NCBI RefSeq assembly: GCF_038397775.1
Contig: NZ_CP151650.1
Coordinates: forward strand, 558,001-622,000
Source: Pseudomonas sp. RC10
Lineage (GTDB): Bacteria > Pseudomonadota > Gammaproteobacteria > Pseudomonadales > Pseudomonadaceae
Length of the DNA stretch: 64,000 nt
Direction of reading: 5' to 3'
Shown: positions 47,120 to 55,036 of the stretch, one piece after another
How positions within the stretch are numbered: the first letter of the stretch is position 1
How the letters are laid out: each line of letters begins with the position of its first letter
Notes under the pieces: generated by a model
The model's database searches: none
Seen by the model: the letters and a program-made list of their open reading frames with translations, nothing else
What the model was told of the DNA's origin: nothing
Made by a program: the position numbers and the translations under genes

Positions 47120-47752
47120 ATGACCACAGCCAACGTTTACCAACAGCGGCCAACGACCGACGCTAAAGTCGAGTCGCCTCTGTTTCACGCCGACCTGAAA
47201 AGCCTGGTCGGCAAGGGCCGCACCAACCCAGGTGTGGTGCTGCGCGAGAAAAAACTGCTGGGCCACCTGACCATTCGTGGCGATGCCCATGATCCGGCCT
47301 TCGCTGCCGGTGTTCACAAAGCGCTGGGCATGGAATTGCCTGCCGCGTTGACGCTGGTTTCCAGCGGCGACAGTTCGATCCAGTGGATGGGTCCGGATGA
47401 GTGGCTGCTGATCGTGCCAACCGGCGAAGAGTTCGCTGTCGAGCAGAAACTGCGTGAAGCGCTTGCAGGCTTGCACATTCAGGTGGTCAACGTGTCCGGC
47501 GGCCAATCCATTCTGGAGCTGACCGGCCCGAACGTGCGCGACGTGCTGATGAAATCCACCAGCTACGATGTACACCCAAGCAACTTCCCGGTCGGAAAGG
47601 CCGTCGGCACGGTGTTCGCCAAGTCGCAATTGGTGATCCGTCGTACGGGCGAAGAGACGTGGGAGCTGCTGATCCGCCGCAGCTTCTCCGATTACTGGTG
47701 GCTGTGGCTGCAGGATGCGAGCGCCGAGTACGGTCTCGGCATCGCTGTTTGA
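47120..47752 (+). CDS. soxG: sarcosine oxidase gamma subunit
   Basis: A 210-residue GcvT-related small subunit. It has ESPLFHADLKSLVGKGRT, SIQWMGPDEWLLIVPTGEE and the closing IRRSFSDYWWLWLQDASAEYG as in SoxG. It completes the SoxBDAG enzyme. GACAGGTGCTCT lies before the ATG; a 156-bp REP-containing spacer separates it from soxA. Confidence 0.93.
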   Translation: MTTANVYQQRPTTDAKVESPLFHADLKSLVGKGRTNPGVVLREKKLLGHLTIRGDAHDPAFAAGVHKALGMELPAALTLVSSGDSSIQWMGPDEWLLIVPTGEEFAVEQKLREALAGLHIQVVNVSGGQSILELTGPNVRDVLMKSTSYDVHPSNFPVGKAVGTVFAKSQLVIRRTGEETWELLIRRSFSDYWWLWLQDASAEYGLGIAV

Positions 47753-47754
47753 TT

Positions 47755-47880
47755 CTGTAGAAGCGCTCGCCCGCGATATGGCAGGTTTCACGAAAATCAT
47801 TGGCTGGACCTATTGCTATCGCGAGCAGGCTCACTCCTACGGGGCATGTGATCACCTGTAGGAGTGAGCTTGCTCGCGAA
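47755..47880. repeat. REP triplet between soxG and purU
   Basis: A degenerate direct copy (47755), an inverted copy (GCGAGCAGGCTCACTCCTAC, 47821) and a good direct copy (TGTAGGAGTGAGCTTGCTCG, 47857). The odd number suggests a doublet plus a stray unit. Confidence 0.8.
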
Positions 47881-47937
47881 GGCGTCATATCAAGCGCTAT
47901 AGCTTCAACTGATTGACACAAACAGGAGCAACACCCC

Positions 47938-48795
47938 ATGAGCCGCGCCCCCGATACCTGGATTCTGACCGCCGACTGCCCCAGCGTGCTGGGCACGGTG
48001 GATGCGGTGACGCGCTTTCTGTTCGAGCAGGGCTGCTACGTCACCGAGCACCATTCGTTCGATGACCGGCTGTCCAGCCGCTTTTTCATTCGCGTTGAAT
48101 TCCGTCAGCCCGACGGCTTCGACGAGGCATCTTTTCGCGCGGGCCTGACCGAACGTGCCGCAGCCTTTGGCATGAACTTCGAGCTGACGGCGCCGAATTA
48201 CCGCCCAAAAGTGGTGATTATGGTCTCCAAGGCCGATCACTGCCTGAACGACCTACTCTACCGTCAGCGCATCAATCAACTGTCGATGGACGTGGTCGCC
48301 GTGGTCTCCAACCACCCCGATCTCGAACCACTGGCGCGCTGGCACGACATTCCCTACTACCATTTCCCACTCGACCCCAACGACAAGCCTGCGCAGGAAG
48401 CGAAGGTCTGGCAGGTAATCGAGGAATCCGGCGCGGAGCTGGTGGTGCTTGCCCGTTACATGCAAGTGCTGTCGCCGGAGCTGTGCCGCAAGCTCGATGG
48501 CAAGGCGATCAACATTCACCACTCGCTGCTGCCGGGCTTCAAGGGCGCCAAGCCGTATCACCAGGCCTACAACAAAGGCGTGAAACTGGTCGGCGCAACG
48601 GCGCATTACATCAACAACGATCTGGACGAAGGTCCGATCATCGCCCAGGGCGTCGAGGTGGTAGACCACAGTCACTACCCCGAAGACCTGATCGCCAAGG
48701 GCCGCGACATCGAAGGCCTGACCCTGGCGCGAGCGGTGGGTTATCACATTGAACGGCGTGTGTTCCTCAACGCCAACAGGACAGTCGTCCTCTAA
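47938..48795 (+). CDS. purU: formyltetrahydrofolate deformylase
   Basis: A 285-residue enzyme with an N-terminal ACT domain (WILTADCPSVLGTVDAVTRF) and a C-terminal formyltransferase-type hydrolase domain (VVAVVSNHPDLEPLA; NIHHSLLPGFKGAKPYHQA; DEGPII). It releases formate and free tetrahydrofolate, recycling the folate loaded by sarcosine oxidase. AGGAGCAACACCCC precedes the ATG. This is the catabolic-cluster copy; the housekeeping purU would be elsewhere. Confidence 0.95.
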   Translation: MSRAPDTWILTADCPSVLGTVDAVTRFLFEQGCYVTEHHSFDDRLSSRFFIRVEFRQPDGFDEASFRAGLTERAAAFGMNFELTAPNYRPKVVIMVSKADHCLNDLLYRQRINQLSMDVVAVVSNHPDLEPLARWHDIPYYHFPLDPNDKPAQEAKVWQVIEESGAELVVLARYMQVLSPELCRKLDGKAINIHHSLLPGFKGAKPYHQAYNKGVKLVGATAHYINNDLDEGPIIAQGVEVVDHSHYPEDLIAKGRDIEGLTLARAVGYHIERRVFLNANRTVVL

Positions 48796-48796
48796 C

Positions 48797-48888
48797 CTGT
48801 AGGAGCGAATTCATTCGCGATGCGGGAGTACAACCGATAGAGATGCAGGGGATGTACGGGCCTCTCGCGAATGAATTCGCTCCTACAG
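48797..48888. repeat. REP doublet (GGAGCGAATTCATTCGCGA type)
   Basis: CTGTAGGAGCGAATTCATTC / GAATGAATTCGCTCCTACAG between purU and fdhA. Confidence 0.92.
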
Positions 48889-49002
48889 GGACAAGCGTTC
48901 CTTCAGATGGACGCGAATATTTTCAAACGAATCACCCAGAGCAACCATTGCGTTGCAGCAACACCCAAGCAACGCAGTTATCCGCTACACAGCTGTATCC
49001 AT

Positions 49003-49010
49003 AACAACAA
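49003..49010 (+). promoter_or_regulatory. candidate Hfq/Crc motif before fdhA
   Basis: AACAACAA, a perfect AAnAAnAA match, ends 6 bp before the GCGAGGTG ribosome binding site. It suggests catabolite control of the formaldehyde step. Motif match only. Confidence 0.4.
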
Positions 49011-49027
49011 TTCAGCGAGGTGAAAGC

Positions 49028-50227
49028 ATGTCTGGTAATCGTGGTGTGGTGTATCTCGGCGCAGGCAAAGTCGAAGTACAGAAGATCGACTATCCCAAAA
49101 TGCAGGACCCGCGTGGGAAGAAGATCGAGCACGGTGTCATCCTGCGCGTGGTGTCCACCAACATCTGTGGCTCCGACCAACACATGGTTCGCGGCCGTAC
49201 AACTGCCCAGGTTGGTCTGGTGCTGGGCCATGAGATCACCGGTGAAGTGGTCGAAAAGGGCACTGGCGTCGAAAACCTGAAGATCGGTGATCTGGTTTCC
49301 GTTCCTTTCAACGTGGCGTGCGGCCTGTGCCGTTCCTGCAAAGAGCAACACACCGGCGTGTGCCTGACCGTCAACCCGGGCCGTCCGGGTGGTGCTTACG
49401 GCTATGTCGACATGGGCGACTGGACCGGCGGCCAAGCTGAATACGTCCTCGTTCCATACGCTGACTTCAACCTGCTCAAGCTTCCTGATCGCGACAAGGC
49501 CATGGAAAAAATCCGTGACCTGACCTGCCTTTCCGACATTCTGCCGACTGGCTATCACGGTGCTGTCACTGCCGGTGTAGGCCCAGGCAGCTCGGTGTAC
49601 ATCGCCGGTGCCGGTCCTGTCGGTCTGGCGGCGGCCGCTTCGGCTCGTCTGTTGGGCGCGGCGGTCGTCATCGTCGGTGACGTTAACCCTGTTCGTCTGG
49701 CGCACGCCAAGGCTCAGGGCTTCGAAATCGCTGACCTGTCCACCGACACCCCACTGCACGAACAGATCGCCGCATTGCTGGGCGAGCCTGAAGTGGACTG
49801 CGCCGTCGATGCCGTGGGCTTTGAAGCCCGTGGTCATGGTCACGCGGGCGTCAAGGAAGAAGCACCCGCCACCGTGCTCAACTCCCTGATGGGCGTCGTG
49901 CGCGTCGCGGGCAAGATCGGTATCCCTGGCCTGTACGTCACTGATGATCCGGGCGCTGTCGATGCGGCCGCGAAAATGGGCAGCCTGAGCATTCGCTTTG
50001 GTCTGGGCTGGGCGAAATCCCACAGCTTCCACACCGGTCAGACCCCGGTCATGAAGTACAACCGTCAACTGATGCAAGCCATCATGTGGGATCGCATCAA
50101 CATCGCTGAAGTGGTAGGCGTGCAAGTCATCAGCCTCGACGATGCGCCACGCGGTTACGGCGAGTTCGACGCAGGCGTTCCGAAGAAATTCGTGATCGAC
50201 CCGCACAAACTGTTCAGCGCGGCGTAA
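49028..50227 (+). CDS. fdhA: glutathione-independent formaldehyde dehydrogenase
   Basis: A 399-residue zinc-containing alcohol-dehydrogenase-family enzyme that oxidises formaldehyde to formate with tightly bound NAD. It has ICGSDQHM with the catalytic zinc Cys, GHEITGEVVEKG, structural zinc cysteines in CGLCRSCKEQHTGVC and the Rossmann motif GAGPVGLAAAASAR. It removes the formaldehyde made by GbcAB and the demethylases. The start MSGNRGVVYLG at 49028 follows CGAGGTGAAAGC. Confidence 0.96.
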   Translation: MSGNRGVVYLGAGKVEVQKIDYPKMQDPRGKKIEHGVILRVVSTNICGSDQHMVRGRTTAQVGLVLGHEITGEVVEKGTGVENLKIGDLVSVPFNVACGLCRSCKEQHTGVCLTVNPGRPGGAYGYVDMGDWTGGQAEYVLVPYADFNLLKLPDRDKAMEKIRDLTCLSDILPTGYHGAVTAGVGPGSSVYIAGAGPVGLAAAASARLLGAAVVIVGDVNPVRLAHAKAQGFEIADLSTDTPLHEQIAALLGEPEVDCAVDAVGFEARGHGHAGVKEEAPATVLNSLMGVVRVAGKIGIPGLYVTDDPGAVDAAAKMGSLSIRFGLGWAKSHSFHTGQTPVMKYNRQLMQAIMWDRINIAEVVGVQVISLDDAPRGYGEFDAGVPKKFVIDPHKLFSAA

Positions 50228-50245
50228 GCCAGCTCGCGGTAACTG

Positions 50246-50275
50246 AAAAGGCGACCTTCGGGTCGCCTTTTTTGT
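50246..50275 (+). terminator. terminator of fdhA
   Basis: GGCGACC-TTCG-GGTCGCC followed by TTTTTT, 25 bp after the stop. The same stem-loop recurs at 52663. Confidence 0.92.
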
Positions 50276-50372
50276 GCGCGATGAATGGCGCAAAGCCTCG
50301 CGGCGACGCTGTATTCGGCAGATGTTTCATGGTATTAACACGCACCTATTCAACAAGGATGTGAGTGGTTTC

Positions 50373-50801
50373 ATGGTGATCGACGCGCTGAAGATGTCCC
50401 TGCAGGGTTACGCTGTTCTCGGCTTCGTGTTGTACCTGATTGGCGCGGTGGCGATCTTCTCGCTCTTCGCCGTCGCCTATACCCGCCTGACCCCCCATGC
50501 CGAATTTGCGCTGATCCGCGAGGGCAACACGGCAGCCTCCATCGCGTTGTCAGGCGCGCTGATCGGTTTTGCGATTCCGGTCGCCAGCGTCATCTCCCAT
50601 TCGATTTCCCTCCTCGACTTTCTCGTCTGGGCGCTGATCGCGTCCGTTGTGCAATTGCTGGTGTTCGGCGGCGTGAGCTTCGTGCTCAAAGGCCTTTCGC
50701 GCCGTATCGAAAGCGGTGAGATCGCCGCTGCGGTGTTCGTCGCCGCCATCTCCATCAGCATCGGGCTGCTCAACGCGGCCTGCATGACGCCGTCTGCCTG
50801 A
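50373..50801 (+). CDS. DUF350 family membrane protein
   Basis: A 142-residue protein with four membrane helices in two similar pairs (VLGFVLYLIGAVAIFSLFAV; AVFVAAISISIGLLNAACM), the DUF350/YjfL layout. It lies before a DUF1190 gene and a glutathionylspermidine-synthase-like gene, a combination found in many bacteria and linked in E. coli to the yjf genes. The start is uncertain: 50373 (MVIDALKM) or 50394; extension to 50274 would run into the terminator. Confidence 0.78.
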   Translation: MVIDALKMSLQGYAVLGFVLYLIGAVAIFSLFAVAYTRLTPHAEFALIREGNTAASIALSGALIGFAIPVASVISHSISLLDFLVWALIASVVQLLVFGGVSFVLKGLSRRIESGEIAAAVFVAAISISIGLLNAACMTPSA

Positions 50802-50810
50802 GGAGTCGCC

Positions 50811-51479
50811 ATGAAACGCAGCAAAAGCATTCGGCTGGCCGCGCTGGGCAGCCTTTCGCTGGCGTTGACCGCGTGCGACAGCGGCAAGCGCCCGATGAAA
50901 ACCGTCAGCGAAACCAGGCAATACGAAAACCTCGAAGCCTGCACCAAAGCAGGTGTGGCGACAGACGTTTGTATCGACGCGTACACCGCTGCGTATGAGC
51001 TGCATCGCAACCGGGCGCCGTCCTACGACAGCTACGCCGATTGTGAAGCGGACTACGACGTCGGTATGTGCACCGAGCGCTCGAACAACGGGCGGATCAT
51101 GCCGGTCTCCAGCGGTTTTGCCGTGACGACGCAACGCGAAGTGCCCGCCGATGAGCCAGCGACCTCGTCCGGTGGCGGCAGTGGGGGCGGAGGCGGTGGG
51201 CATGGCTCCGGCGGCTTCTGGCGCTGGCTCAGTTACGGCGATGACGGCCCGCGTTATTACAGCGAGCCGCTGTACCGTGAGCGTGTCGGGATCGATCAAT
51301 CGCGGCTGGTTTCGTTGAATCAGCAGCTCAGCGAAGGCAAGACGTTCCCCAAAGCCAAAAACGGGCGCTTCAAGGTCTCCAGTCCTGAGTCGTTCTCCAC
51401 CAGCGTGAAGCTGTCCGGCGCTGAGCCCATTCGCGTGAGCCGGGGCGGTTTTGGCGCCCGTGGCGGCTCTGGCGGCTGA
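50811..51479 (+). CDS. DUF1190 (YgiB-like) lipoprotein
   Basis: A 222-residue protein with an N-terminal lipoprotein-like signal MKRSKSIRLAALGSLSLALTAC (split at the Cys). It has a cysteine-rich YgiB core (ENLEACTKAGVATDVCIDAY; YADCEADYDVGMC) and a glycine-rich linker (GGGSGGGGGGHGSGG, about residue 120). The tail FYG/RG-rich end is GGFGARGGSGG. It is 9 nt after the DUF350 gene and 11 nt before the synthetase-like gene. Confidence 0.82.
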   Translation: MKRSKSIRLAALGSLSLALTACDSGKRPMKTVSETRQYENLEACTKAGVATDVCIDAYTAAYELHRNRAPSYDSYADCEADYDVGMCTERSNNGRIMPVSSGFAVTTQREVPADEPATSSGGGSGGGGGGHGSGGFWRWLSYGDDGPRYYSEPLYRERVGIDQSRLVSLNQQLSEGKTFPKAKNGRFKVSSPESFSTSVKLSGAEPIRVSRGGFGARGGSGG

Positions 51480-51490
51480 GGACGCGTTCG

Positions 51491-52645
51491 ATGAAAAGAA
51501 TCCGAATCGCGCCGCGCCCGGACTGGCGAGAGACCGCTGAGCAGTTTGGCTTCGGTTTCCACACGTTCGACGGCGAGCCTTACTGGGACGAGTCTGCGTA
51601 TTACCAGTTCTCGCTGGCGCAGATCGAGAACGACCTGGAGGACCCCACGCGGGAAATCCATGAGATGTGCCTGGACCTCGTCGCGCGGGTGGTGGACAGC
51701 GAGGAGTTGCTTGAAAGGCTGGCGATCCCTACGCAATACCGCGACTTCGTTCGGCGTTCGTGGAAGGAACGGCAGCCTCATTTATATGGCCGGATGGACC
51801 TCAGCTACGACGGCCACGGCCCGGCCAAGCTGTTGGAGACCAACTACGACACGCCGACGTCGTTGTACGAGGCGAGCTTCTTTCAGTACTTGTGGCTCGA
51901 CCAGCAGATTCAGCGCGGCCAACTGCCCTCTGAGTCGGATCAGTTCAACAGTCTGGAAGAAAAGCTGACTGATCTGTTTCGCGGCTTGCCCATCGAAACC
52001 CCGTTTTATTTCTCGTCCGTGAAAGGCTCGGTCGAGGATCGTGGCACGGTGGAATACTTGCGAGACATCGCCCGTGAAGCCGGGCTACAGACCCACCTGA
52101 TCGACATCGAAGACATCGGCCTGGACACGCGTGGCAGATTCGTCGATGAGTCGAACGCGCCGATCAGCAGGCTGTTCAAACTGTACCCATGGGAGCACAT
52201 GTTTCAGGAGCAATTCGGTGCTGCCATCGAGAAGAGTGGCACGCTGTTCATCGAGCCTGCGTGGAAGTCGATCCTCTCGAACAAAGGCGCGCTGGCGCTG
52301 CTGTGGGAATTGCACGAAGGGCATCCGAACCTGCTGCCGACCTTCTTCGACGCCGATCCGACTCAGCCACTGGCCAACGGCTGGGTGCGCAAACCGTTCT
52401 TCTCCCGCGAAGGCGCCAACATCGACATCCGCACGGACAATGGCCGCAGGGTTTATCAGAACGGCCCTTATGGCTCAGGCCCGAGCGTGCTGCAGAAATT
52501 TCACCCGCTGCCTTGTTTCGATGGCCATTACACCGTCATCGGCAGCTGGATGATTGGCGATCAGCCTGCCGGGATCGGCATTCGCGAGGATGATTCGTTG
52601 ATTACCAAGGACACCAGCCGCTTTCTGCCGCACATCATTCGATGA
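51491..52645 (+). CDS. glutathionylspermidine synthase-like ATP-grasp protein (YgiC/YjfC family)
   Basis: A 384-residue ATP-grasp ligase-like protein. Its motifs are FHTFDGEPYWDESAYYQFS at the start, DLSYDGHGPAKLLETNYDTP with substrate/ATP residues, EPAWKSILSNKGALALLWEL and FFSREGANI near the end. Homologues resemble the synthetase half of glutathionylspermidine synthase, but YgiC/YjfC proteins may ligate other substrates. It is the third gene of the DUF350-DUF1190-ligase operon. Confidence 0.87.
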   Translation: MKRIRIAPRPDWRETAEQFGFGFHTFDGEPYWDESAYYQFSLAQIENDLEDPTREIHEMCLDLVARVVDSEELLERLAIPTQYRDFVRRSWKERQPHLYGRMDLSYDGHGPAKLLETNYDTPTSLYEASFFQYLWLDQQIQRGQLPSESDQFNSLEEKLTDLFRGLPIETPFYFSSVKGSVEDRGTVEYLRDIAREAGLQTHLIDIEDIGLDTRGRFVDESNAPISRLFKLYPWEHMFQEQFGAAIEKSGTLFIEPAWKSILSNKGALALLWELHEGHPNLLPTFFDADPTQPLANGWVRKPFFSREGANIDIRTDNGRRVYQNGPYGSGPSVLQKFHPLPCFDGHYTVIGSWMIGDQPAGIGIREDDSLITKDTSRFLPHIIR

Positions 52646-52662
52646 TTGTGGATGACTGAACA

Positions 52663-52688
52663 GGGCGACCTTCGGGTCGCCTTTTTTA
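52663..52688 (+). terminator. terminator after the ligase-like gene
   Basis: GGCGACC-TTCG-GGTCGCC plus TTTTTT, identical in stem and loop to the terminator at 50246. Confidence 0.92.
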
Positions 52689-52741
52689 CGTCTGGCGTAG
52701 GGCGAAGCCTTGGGCGATGTAAGGCGTTTCTGTGATTGCCT

Positions 52742-52766
52742 CGGGAATTTTTGATTTCTATTCCCG
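52742..52766. repeat. CGGGAAT/ATTCCCG inverted repeat
   Basis: Seven-bp perfect arms around an 11-bp T-rich spacer, 66 bp before the second DUF1190-like gene. It is a possible operator. Confidence 0.35.
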
Positions 52767-52831
52767 CTTGTTTCTAGAGGTGTGATCGCGTGCTATTTGT
52801 CTGCCCGGTTTTTTCTGGGTGCGGATACAGC

Positions 52832-53488
52832 ATGTCGATGGGGGCGTTGAAAGCAGGGTTTCTCGTGGGGATTGGCCTCGGGTTGATTGCCGTGCCCGCC
52901 GTGTTGGCCAAGGCGGATTCGGACGCGCAAGCGCCGCGCTGGATTTCCTCAGTGGTCTTCTTCGAAAACGCCAACGCCTGCCAGTGGGCGGGTGTGCCTG
53001 CGCAGATTTGCCAATCCGGTTATCGCTCTGCCTACCGCCAGCACGTTCGAATCGCACCGGCTTATCAGGACGAAGCCAGCTGTGAAGCCGATTTCGTTCC
53101 GGGGGAATGTTTTGTCGGTGGCGTGTCACGTCTGTGGACGCCGTGGCTGTCGGGATTTGCCTTGATCACTCACGCGCAATTGCCGCCTGGCAAAGCGCAT
53201 GAAGCGTTTGCCAGCGTCAGTCAGTCGTGGTCACAGCGATTGCTGGGTGTGAGTGAAGCGCCGGAGCCTGCGACACAGGTGCGCTATTTCAGCGAGCCGC
53301 TGTACTGGGAGCGTGATCATCAGGGCGGCGCTCGCCTGACGACCCTGCGAGAAAAACTGCGCAATGGGGAGCGCTTCGCCAACGCCTTCAGCAAACGCCC
53401 GCCAGTCCAGTCGGGTTCGGTGTTATGGACCCGTCAGTTGGCGCGGTTTTTCGAGCCGCAACGCCTGATTGACGTTGCGATTCCCTGA
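52832..53488 (+). CDS. second DUF1190-like secreted protein
   Basis: A 218-residue paralogue of the DUF1190 protein at 50811. Shared blocks are the spaced cysteines (ANACQWAGVPAQICQSGYRSA; EASCEADFVPGECF), YFSEPLYWERD (YYSEPLYRER in the other) and LRNGERFANAF (LSEGKTFPKA in the other). It has a cleavable signal peptide (MGALKAGFLVGIGLGLIAVP, then VLAKAD) rather than a lipobox, and no glycine linker. The start could be 52832 or 52838; the open frame back to 52790 is less likely. Confidence 0.7.
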   Translation: MSMGALKAGFLVGIGLGLIAVPAVLAKADSDAQAPRWISSVVFFENANACQWAGVPAQICQSGYRSAYRQHVRIAPAYQDEASCEADFVPGECFVGGVSRLWTPWLSGFALITHAQLPPGKAHEAFASVSQSWSQRLLGVSEAPEPATQVRYFSEPLYWERDHQGGARLTTLREKLRNGERFANAFSKRPPVQSGSVLWTRQLARFFEPQRLIDVAIP

Positions 53489-53495
53489 GCCGCGC

Positions 53496-54170
53496 TTACA
53501 GCGACGCCAACTGGCCTTTGTACAGAATCGGTCCGGTCGGCTTGCCTGACGGCGAGCCCCCTTTCGGTTCCAGCGTGATCGCCATCGTCGTTTGCCCGCT
53601 CAGCAATTTGCGCTGAGCATCGCTCAAGTCCACGCGTCCTTTGCCGTCGTCGGGAATCACGCCCAGCGAGACAGGCACGCCATCCAGCGGAATCGCCCAC
53701 AGCTCTAGACTGCGGCCCGGATCGACCGAGGCTACGGCCACTGGCTCCACTTTCAGATAGCGCTCGAACGCCTGAACGGTCAGGGCTGGCTGTTGGTCGT
53801 TGGCCACCAGTGTGGCGTTGAAGTCCGGTTTGTCGCGGGTGTAGATCACGCCCACGATGATCGCGACCAACAGCGAGCAGGCGACAGCGGCCACGCGCAT
53901 CCAACTCCAGAACGAGCGTTTTTCCGGCACGTGCAGACGCTGCGGTTCAATGCGCGCGACGATCTGTTGCCACACGCGCTCAGGCACCGGTTCTGGCCGC
54001 AACTCCGTCGTCAGCCCGACCAGGCTTTCCTGCCACTGAGCGACTTCAGCGCGCAGGTTTGGATCGTCCAGCAGCAGGCTTTCGAAGCGCCTGCGGGCGG
54101 TCGAGGGCATCAGGCCGATGGCGTAGTCGGCGGCGAGGGCACGGCGCAATTCAGGCTGAAGGTAATTCAT
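53496..54170 (-). CDS. RskA-type anti-sigma factor
   Basis: A 224-residue protein. The N-terminal 85 residues (LAADYAIGLMPSTARRRFE) match the cytosolic anti-sigma domain. One membrane helix (VAAVACSLLVAIIVGVIY) follows, then a periplasmic RskA domain (ELWAIPLDGVPVSLGVIPDD; TMAITLEPKGGSPSGKPTGP). It should hold the sigma factor at 54167 inactive until an envelope signal. The genes overlap in ATGA. Confidence 0.88.
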   Translation of the reverse strand: MNYLQPELRRALAADYAIGLMPSTARRRFESLLLDDPNLRAEVAQWQESLVGLTTELRPEPVPERVWQQIVARIEPQRLHVPEKRSFWSWMRVAAVACSLLVAIIVGVIYTRDKPDFNATLVANDQQPALTVQAFERYLKVEPVAVASVDPGRSLELWAIPLDGVPVSLGVIPDDGKGRVDLSDAQRKLLSGQTTMAITLEPKGGSPSGKPTGPILYKGQLASL

Positions 54171-54805
54171 GATTCAAGGCACCTGCGCAGACGCTCCATG
54201 CCTCGGCGAATCCACGATTTGACCGTGCCCAGCGGCGCGGCCAGCTGCGTGACCAGATCGCCATGCGACGCGCCGTGAAAATACGCGGTGATAATCGATT
54301 GGCGCTGCATGCCGTCCAAGGTGTCGAGGCAGCGACGCAGCGCCGTGGCATCGCGCAGGCTTTCCATCTGCTCATGAGCCGATGGCGCCTCATCGAACAG
54401 GGCTTGCACTTGCTCGTCGGTCAGCGGGTCTTCACGGTGTTTGCGCAGTTGGTCGATGGCCTTGTTGCGCGTGATGCTGACCATCCAGGTCATCGGCGCC
54501 GAGAGGCTCGGCTCGTATTGCGACGCGCTGTTCCAGATACGCACGAAGGCTTCCTGCAACACATCCTCGGCCTGATCGCGATGGCCCATGCAACGCAACG
54601 CCACTGCGAACAATTGGCCGGACACCTTGCGGTAGAGGGTTTCGAACGCCCGGCGATTGCCCAGCGAACATTGCGCCAGCAGTTGCCGGAGTTCATCGGC
54701 GTCGACAGAAGAGATAAGCGTGCTCCCGGCATGGGTTCGGCGACGGCCACGCAGGTGGCCAGAATGCTGGCAGATTAGTCCAGGTTGAGCCGCAGTTCCA
54801 TTCAC
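54167..54805 (-). CDS. ECF sigma factor, SigK-like
   Basis: An extracytoplasmic-function sigma factor. Region 2 is NRRAFETLYRKVSGQLFAVA and QAEDVLQEAFVRIWN; region 4 is MQRQSIITAYFHGASHGDLV and LGTVKSWIRRGMERLR. The start is uncertain: no ATG lies just upstream of the conserved LISSVDADELRQLL, so I used the GTG at 54805 (212 residues); initiation nearer the conserved part is possible. It is co-translated with its anti-sigma factor and divergent from the DUF2780 gene, a possible target. Confidence 0.82.
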   Translation of the reverse strand: MNGTAAQPGLICQHSGHLRGRRRTHAGSTLISSVDADELRQLLAQCSLGNRRAFETLYRKVSGQLFAVALRCMGHRDQAEDVLQEAFVRIWNSASQYEPSLSAPMTWMVSITRNKAIDQLRKHREDPLTDEQVQALFDEAPSAHEQMESLRDATALRRCLDTLDGMQRQSIITAYFHGASHGDLVTQLAAPLGTVKSWIRRGMERLRRCLES

Positions 54806-55036
54806 CGTTTTTACTCGCGAAAAGGAATCGGGAGCGCCACCGCCCATCGGGCAGGACAGTGCGCGCGTTTTCGTCCATGCAGGGGATACGTCGCGGCGGA
54901 TCAACTGGATGCACGGCAAACGCAGATATTTCGCAGGCTCTGCGGATTCTGGCGGGTTTGAACTTCCATCGGGGCAGCGGTCCAACGCGGAGTTACGCCG
55001 GCCCCGGCCGGTTCTTTTGCATGTGAGGTTGGCTCA

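Noticed and set aside
54806..54985. N-terminal extension of the SigK-like sigma factor to 54985
   Set aside because: The extra residues have no sigma-factor character and run through the divergent promoter region; even the chosen GTG at 54805 is tentative.
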